Translations under genes and position numbers: made by a program | Assembly (NCBI RefSeq): GCF_008693385.1 | Contig: NZ_CP044067.1 | Coordinates: 2,089,501-2,153,500, forward strand | Source of the DNA: Cupriavidus pauculus | Lineage (GTDB): Bacteria; Pseudomonadota; Gammaproteobacteria; Burkholderiales; Burkholderiaceae | DNA length: 64,000 nucleotides | Direction: 5' to 3' | Shown here: piece after piece, positions 60,801-64,000 of the stretch | How positions within the stretch are numbered: position 1 is the first letter of the stretch | Layout of the letters: the number at the start of each line of letters is the position of its first letter | The notes under the pieces: model-generated | The model's database searches: none | The model's input: only the letters and a program-made list of their open reading frames with translations | What the model was told of the DNA's origin: nothing

Positions 60801-63602
60801 GTCCATCACGGGCAACGCCAGCATCGCGTTCAGCGTGGCGGCCGCAAGCATGGGCTGGATGGTTGCGTACAGCGTATTGCAGGCGGTGGCGGACGGATGC
60901 GCGTGCAATTCGATGCCGAACAGGCGCAGACCCGCGATCGCGGTTTCCACCGCGAGCATGTTCTCGGACCGGCGCGAATGCATTTCCACCTTGAGCCGGT
61001 ACACGCTCGCGCGCTGCAGCACGTCGCCAGGACCGTCGATCAGCTGCGTGACCAGCGCGAGCGCCGCGTCGAGGCGGCCCTGCAGGAACCAGCACATCGC
61101 CTGTTCCTCGCGCAGCGCGTGGTACAGGCCCTTGCCGTCCACGGAGGCTGCCGCCTGCTGCAGATAATCGAGGCCGTTGCTCACGTAGCGGAGCGCCGCG
61201 TCGTATGCGGCCGCACGCCGCGCGCGCTGTGCGGCGGCCAGAAGCAGCAGGGCCGTATCGAACGCCTCGGCATCCGACGATGCCATCGCGTTGGCCTGGG
61301 CCAGCAGGCCGGCCGCGCGAAACAGCACGTCGTCCCGCATGCCGTCGCCGCGCGCGTGGTCGCGGATATCGCCCGCGTACCCGGTGCCTTCGCCGGCAGA
61401 GAGCGCACGCGCGAGCAGCCGCCCGGCGCGCAGGCTCACGCGCGCGCGCGCGTCATCGTCGAGCCATGCATGCGCGGCCTCGAGGATGCGGTCATGCGCA
61501 AAAAGGTAATCGTGCCGCGTCGGTACCAGCAGACCCGCCGCGCAGGCCGGTGCGAGCCGCGCATGCAATGCCGCTTCGTCGATCGCGAAGGTGTCGCACA
61601 GCAGCGCGAACGACGAGACGCTGCCGAGGCAGGCCATGCCACCGATCAGCCGGCGCGTGTCGTCGGGCAGTTGCTGCAGATGTTGGAGGCTGTATTCGGC
61701 GACGTTGTCCGTGCACGTCCGTGCATCGATCTCGGCAAGGTCGTAGCGCCATCCGCTCGTCTCGGACCCGGCGTCCGCGGCATAGGCGATCAACCGTTCG
61801 TCGGCCATCGTCTTGAAGAACTGCCGCACGAAGAACGGATTGCCGAGCGTTTTCGCATGGACGACCTCCGCAAGCGGACGCATGGCGGCATCGGGCGCGC
61901 GCAGCGTCTGCGCAAGCATCGCCGCCACGGCATCGACGGGCAGGCCGGAGACGGGAATATCGTGCACCGCGACGCGCTCGCGCAATGCAGCCAGCGACGT
62001 GGCATCGGCGGTCCGCGCGGTGCAGACGAGCAGCAGGCGCAGCGGTCCCGTGCCGCCCGCGAGGCGCGAGAGCAGTTCGAGTGTCGGCCGGTCGAGCCAT
62101 TCGATGTCGTCGATCAGCAGCACGAAGGGCCGGTCCGGTTGCGCGAACGCATGGATCAGGCACCGCATCGCCAGATCGACGTGCATGTCCGGTTCGACCG
62201 GCTCGGCGGAGGGCAACTCCGGAAACTCGTCCACGAGCAGCCGCAGCGCGGGCGCGATGCTCGACGCCACGCGGCCATAGGCGCCCAGTGCCTGCTGCAG
62301 GCGCATGCGCCACATGCGGACCGCGTCCTCGGGCAGGCCCACGATCTGGTGCACGAGGCCGCGGAACGCGTCGGCGAGAACGGCATAGGGAACGTCGCGC
62401 CGGATCGGATCGGCCTTGCCGGCCGCGCACCATACGCGCCGCTGCGGCATGCCCTGCGCGAACGTGCGCATCAGCGCGGACTTGCCAATGCCGGACGGCC
62501 CCGTCAGCGCCACGGCGATGGGCCGCGAGTTCGCGGCCACGCGCGTGCAGAGGTCGGCCATCCGCGCGAGTTCGGGCTCGCGCGCGAACAACTGGTCCGG
62601 CAACTCGAGGGCACCCGGCCGGTCGCGCGTGCCAGGCTCGAATGGATCGATGCGGCCGTCGCGGGCCAACGCTTCGGCGCAGCGCGCGAGGTCGGCTTCG
62701 AGGCCGGCCGCGGACTGATAGCGGTGTGCGGGACGCTTGTCGAGCAGCTTCAGCGCGATGTTCGCCAGCATCTCGGGCACATCGGGCGCGATCTCGTGCG
62801 GCGGTGCGGGCGTGCCCGCGACATGGCTGTGTATCCACTCGGTCAGGTCCGACGGATTCCGCGCGCTGAACGGCAATTGCCCGGTGAGCAGCTGGTAGAG
62901 GACCACGCCGAACGAGTACAGGTCGCTGCGGACGTCGATCGCATGGTGCGTGCGCCCCGTATGCTCGGGCGACATGTAGGCCGGCGCCTGGTCCGCGATC
63001 GTGATCATCGGGCCCGCGTTGAAGCCGCCCTGATAGTGGGTGCCGTTGCGGCTGCCGTTCTGGCTCGTGCTGCCATCGACCGCGTGCTGCGCGAAATCGA
63101 AGCGTCCCAGGCGACAGCGGCCGCCGGGCTCGACAAGCAGGCTGCAGGGCGTGAGCGAGCAGTGGACCAGGCCCGACTCGTGCGCGGCGCGCAGCGCGGC
63201 GCTGGCGCTGACGGCAATGGCCAGCACGCGCGCAAGCGGCTGGCGTTCGGCCATCAAGAGGGTCAGCGGGGTGCCGGTATGGTCGTCGTAGATCGCGGCC
63301 ACGCCGTTGCGATAGCGCGCGAGTCCGCGTGGCTTGATGGCCCACTCTGGGCGCAGCAGCGCGCGGAGGCCGAACTCGTTCTCGAGCCGGCGCGCGGCCT
63401 CCGCTTCCACCTGTGCCGAAGCCGCATGGGCGAGCACGATCGTATGGCCGGTGCCGGGATGCACACCGCGCGCGAACGCGACGATGCCATCCTGATGGAT
63501 GGTCTCGAAGCGGTACTCAGGTAACGCGATGGCGTCGGGCGGGGTGACGGGGGTAACGTCAGGCAGGCCTCGCTCCGGTAAGCCAATTCGTTCGCTCGTC
63601 AT
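57885..63602 (-). CDS. Pseudokinase/AAA-ATPase/TPR/GAF/PAS histidine kinase, 1905 residues
   Basis: A giant sensor related to proteins that join a Ser/Thr kinase, a large ATPase and a histidine kinase. Order: a kinase-like domain (about 30-300) with SPEHTGRTHHAIDVRSDLYSFGVVLYQLLTG, an ATPase with Walker A GPSGIGKS (Lys374) and Walker B Asp498-Asp499, a long helical TPR-like region (about 700-1280), GAF (about 1340-1500), PAS/PAC (about 1535-1650) and HisKA with His1689 (SIAHEINQPL) plus HATPase. The kinase catalytic loop reads HCSLTPCSLL at 147-156, so the Asp, Lys and Asn of HRDLKPxN are gone. Phosphotransfer by that domain is therefore unlikely. A receiver gene lies just upstream. Confidence 0.87.
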   Translation of the reverse strand: MTSERIGLPERGLPDVTPVTPPDAIALPEYRFETIHQDGIVAFARGVHPGTGHTIVLAHAASAQVEAEAARRLENEFGLRALLRPEWAIKPRGLARYRNGVAAIYDDHTGTPLTLLMAERQPLARVLAIAVSASAALRAAHESGLVHCSLTPCSLLVEPGGRCRLGRFDFAQHAVDGSTSQNGSRNGTHYQGGFNAGPMITIADQAPAYMSPEHTGRTHHAIDVRSDLYSFGVVLYQLLTGQLPFSARNPSDLTEWIHSHVAGTPAPPHEIAPDVPEMLANIALKLLDKRPAHRYQSAAGLEADLARCAEALARDGRIDPFEPGTRDRPGALELPDQLFAREPELARMADLCTRVAANSRPIAVALTGPSGIGKSALMRTFAQGMPQRRVWCAAGKADPIRRDVPYAVLADAFRGLVHQIVGLPEDAVRMWRMRLQQALGAYGRVASSIAPALRLLVDEFPELPSAEPVEPDMHVDLAMRCLIHAFAQPDRPFVLLIDDIEWLDRPTLELLSRLAGGTGPLRLLLVCTARTADATSLAALRERVAVHDIPVSGLPVDAVAAMLAQTLRAPDAAMRPLAEVVHAKTLGNPFFVRQFFKTMADERLIAYAADAGSETSGWRYDLAEIDARTCTDNVAEYSLQHLQQLPDDTRRLIGGMACLGSVSSFALLCDTFAIDEAALHARLAPACAAGLLVPTRHDYLFAHDRILEAAHAWLDDDARARVSLRAGRLLARALSAGEGTGYAGDIRDHARGDGMRDDVLFRAAGLLAQANAMASSDAEAFDTALLLLAAAQRARRAAAYDAALRYVSNGLDYLQQAAASVDGKGLYHALREEQAMCWFLQGRLDAALALVTQLIDGPGDVLQRASVYRLKVEMHSRRSENMLAVETAIAGLRLFGIELHAHPSATACNTLYATIQPMLAAATLNAMLALPVMDDADTEAAMSLLAALMVPASFTDENLAFLSLCQMLRLTLRHGMTAAATSALAWLGVQVCHRFDAYSDGFRYGEMARRLVNHHGYAAHMARVQLPLDQLSVWTQPLSYSIECARAGFATGVAHGDVTSACYACCHVVAAMLVRGDRLDDVAVEIARGLEFVRRAGFHDVESILLAQQRFVDGLRAGVDAHDTAAQRWIDEVGPDGEGMPRGERLSTFQFWHWLYRATMLLLADRHEAAAMCLDRAATFAWSAPAHIHQLDFRLLRALTIAAVPDEPDHEAWNTLRADARKIRGWATVNPVTFTDKALLVEAEIARREGDAMRAMTQYEQAIAHATAHGFVQTVALAHERAAQHCATLGLAAAAHAHRRDARDAYVRWGAMTKARQLEARFPELVDPKQPRTWQLGEGFHTVDIESVIKASRALTEEIRIEGLIDKLMTIALEYAAAQRGLLIRIYPEGPLVEACADTAVDGVRVRIAQDQLRADMLPLSMFHTATRTGQVAMVGASTRASPFAIDPYLAQQPDCSAICIPMVRHNEVIGALYLENRLVRDAFTLDQTRLLELVAAQAAISLRTARLYDDLLVENERRQRVERELRTSEATLAMGESVSHTGSWRWDLREDRFYCSDELLRIYDLDPTERDSPFEVFLSRMHPEDRPAIQRLVEINTAQRLPVQVEHRIVRRDGSIVHVAVIGKPMPPENAAPDATTSGDEEPLRYFGTVTDITARRQAEDAVRNAQADLARVARATTVGQLTASIAHEINQPLMSIVSNAGASLRWLARATPDIDNAREGLVAIASEGQRAGDMIRSLQGLTRNAAPVLASVDIHEAIRHILAISRSEIARRNVTVQLELGAEPSHAFGDSVQLQQVILNLVVNAIEAMGDIEGRARILRIATRIVDGDAIEVSVGDTGVGIGAEAAEQVFEPFYTTKVNGMGMGLAICRSIIEAHRGQLRAAALVPYGSTFSFTIPLHAPAT

Positions 63603-63618
63603 GATGCGGCGCAGGGCG

Positions 63619-64000
63619 TCAGGCGGTCGGTGGTCTCAGGCGTGGCAGCAATGCACTTTCGATGCAGCGGATGATATCAGTGTCCTGGAACGGCTTGTTC
63701 AGAAAGCACGAAGCGCCCGCGTCGCGGGCGCGCTGCTCGTAACCTTCCTGGGCAAAAGCGGTCATGAAGACCACCGGCATGTCGTAGCCGCGCGCGCGCA
63801 GCGCTTCGCACAATGCGAAACCGTTCATCGCGGGCATCTGGATATCGGTGATCAGGCATGCAATGTGGTCGATCGACGCGGACTGCAGCAATTCGGGGCC
63901 ACTGCTGAAGAGTTCCACATCCAGGTCGAACGAGCGCACCAATCGTCCCATGGCATGCCTGACGGAAGCGTCGTCGTCGACGATGGCAATCACGGGGGTG
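63619..64000 (-). CDS. Single-domain response regulator receiver, start cut by the window edge
   Basis: A receiver domain of at least 124 residues: acidic AIVDDD, phosphoacceptor Asp in CLITDIQMPAMNG, Thr in FMTAFAQEG and Lys in FLNKPFQ. FixJ-type receivers share the FSSGPELLQS segment, but this frame ends shortly after the receiver with no DNA-binding domain. A GTG at 63993 could start it, yet the frame stays open to base 64000 (Thr-Pro), and FixJ-like proteins usually have a few residues before this point. The true start is probably beyond the window. The giant kinase gene follows after 16 bases, so it likely gives or receives phosphate here. Confidence 0.8.
   Translation of the reverse strand, partial: TPVIAIVDDDASVRHAMGRLVRSFDLDVELFSSGPELLQSASIDHIACLITDIQMPAMNGFALCEALRARGYDMPVVFMTAFAQEGYEQRARDAGASCFLNKPFQDTDIIRCIESALLPRLRPPTA

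Noticed and set aside
62880..63500. An active Ser/Thr protein kinase domain
   Set aside because: The catalytic Asp, Lys and Asn of the HRDLKPxN loop are replaced, so activity is unlikely.
57900..63524. A 1874-residue open frame on the plus strand opposite the giant kinase
   Set aside because: It is an antisense shadow: no domain, very Arg/His/Gly-rich, and produced by high GC3. The minus frame has six recognisable domains.
1..64000. Genomic island, prophage or insertion sequence
   Set aside because: No integrase, transposase, tRNA-associated repeat or terminal inverted repeat was seen, and GC content stays even apart from short promoter islands and the lower-GC flhD end.

Overview
The window is 64 kb of high-GC DNA with dense, short-spaced genes. 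It has no tRNA, rRNA, transposase, phage gene or CRISPR array that I can see. The gene families and the flhDC-motAB-che order point to a motile, respiring betaproteobacterium of the Burkholderiaceae, most like Cupriavidus. That assignment is inferred from protein resemblance and was not tested by a database search.

Layout. (1) 100-9480: flagellar master regulator flhDC, stator motAB and one chemotaxis operon cheA-cheW-cheR-cheD-cheB-cheY-cheZ. A GC hairpin sits between cheW and cheR, where relatives often carry a chemoreceptor gene. (2) 9404-14473: a PI-PLC-like secreted protein, then an XRE/cupin regulator divergent from a two-component flavin monooxygenase, its flavin reductase and an MFS carrier. 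(3) 14486-23581: two short-chain dehydrogenases, an MFS transporter, a DUF4153 and a DUF1275 membrane protein, a catalase with an ankyrin-repeat partner, and a small unknown gene. (4) 23587-30930: a GGDEF membrane protein divergent from a signalling operon of a GAF/coiled-coil hybrid histidine kinase with three receivers, a CheR methyltransferase, a receiver-less CheB methylesterase and a receiver-kinase. (5) 30986-39816: small proteins, a hydrolase, an OmpV/MipA porin-like protein, a two-TM ion channel, a 1631-residue double hybrid kinase and a secreted repeat protein. (6) 39972-46647: MFS, LysR, TetR, an ActP-type symporter with its DUF485 partner, an FAD hydroxylase and a VOC protein; the last six read as a leftward catabolic cluster. 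(7) 46790-53295: a PAS kinase, Dps, cydB without cydA, a DUF3331 protein, an AraC regulator, a 33-residue membrane peptide, a second FAD hydroxylase and a small lipoprotein. (8) 53605-64000: an outer-membrane efflux lipoprotein and membrane-fusion protein with a convergent MFS pump, then a 1905-residue pseudokinase/ATPase/histidine kinase and a receiver protein cut by the right edge.

The dominant theme is signal transduction: canonical chemotaxis, a second CheR/CheB pair tied to a hybrid kinase, five proteins carrying histidine-kinase cores in addition to CheA, and one diguanylate cyclase. Between these lie small catabolic and efflux units, each next to its own regulator. The most unusual items are the CheR/CheB-equipped hybrid kinase operon, the degenerate kinase domain of the 1905-residue protein, the orphan cydB unit with its 33-residue peptide, the 126-bp repeat protein with an operator inside its promoter, and a signal peptide built from a 12-bp tandem repeat.
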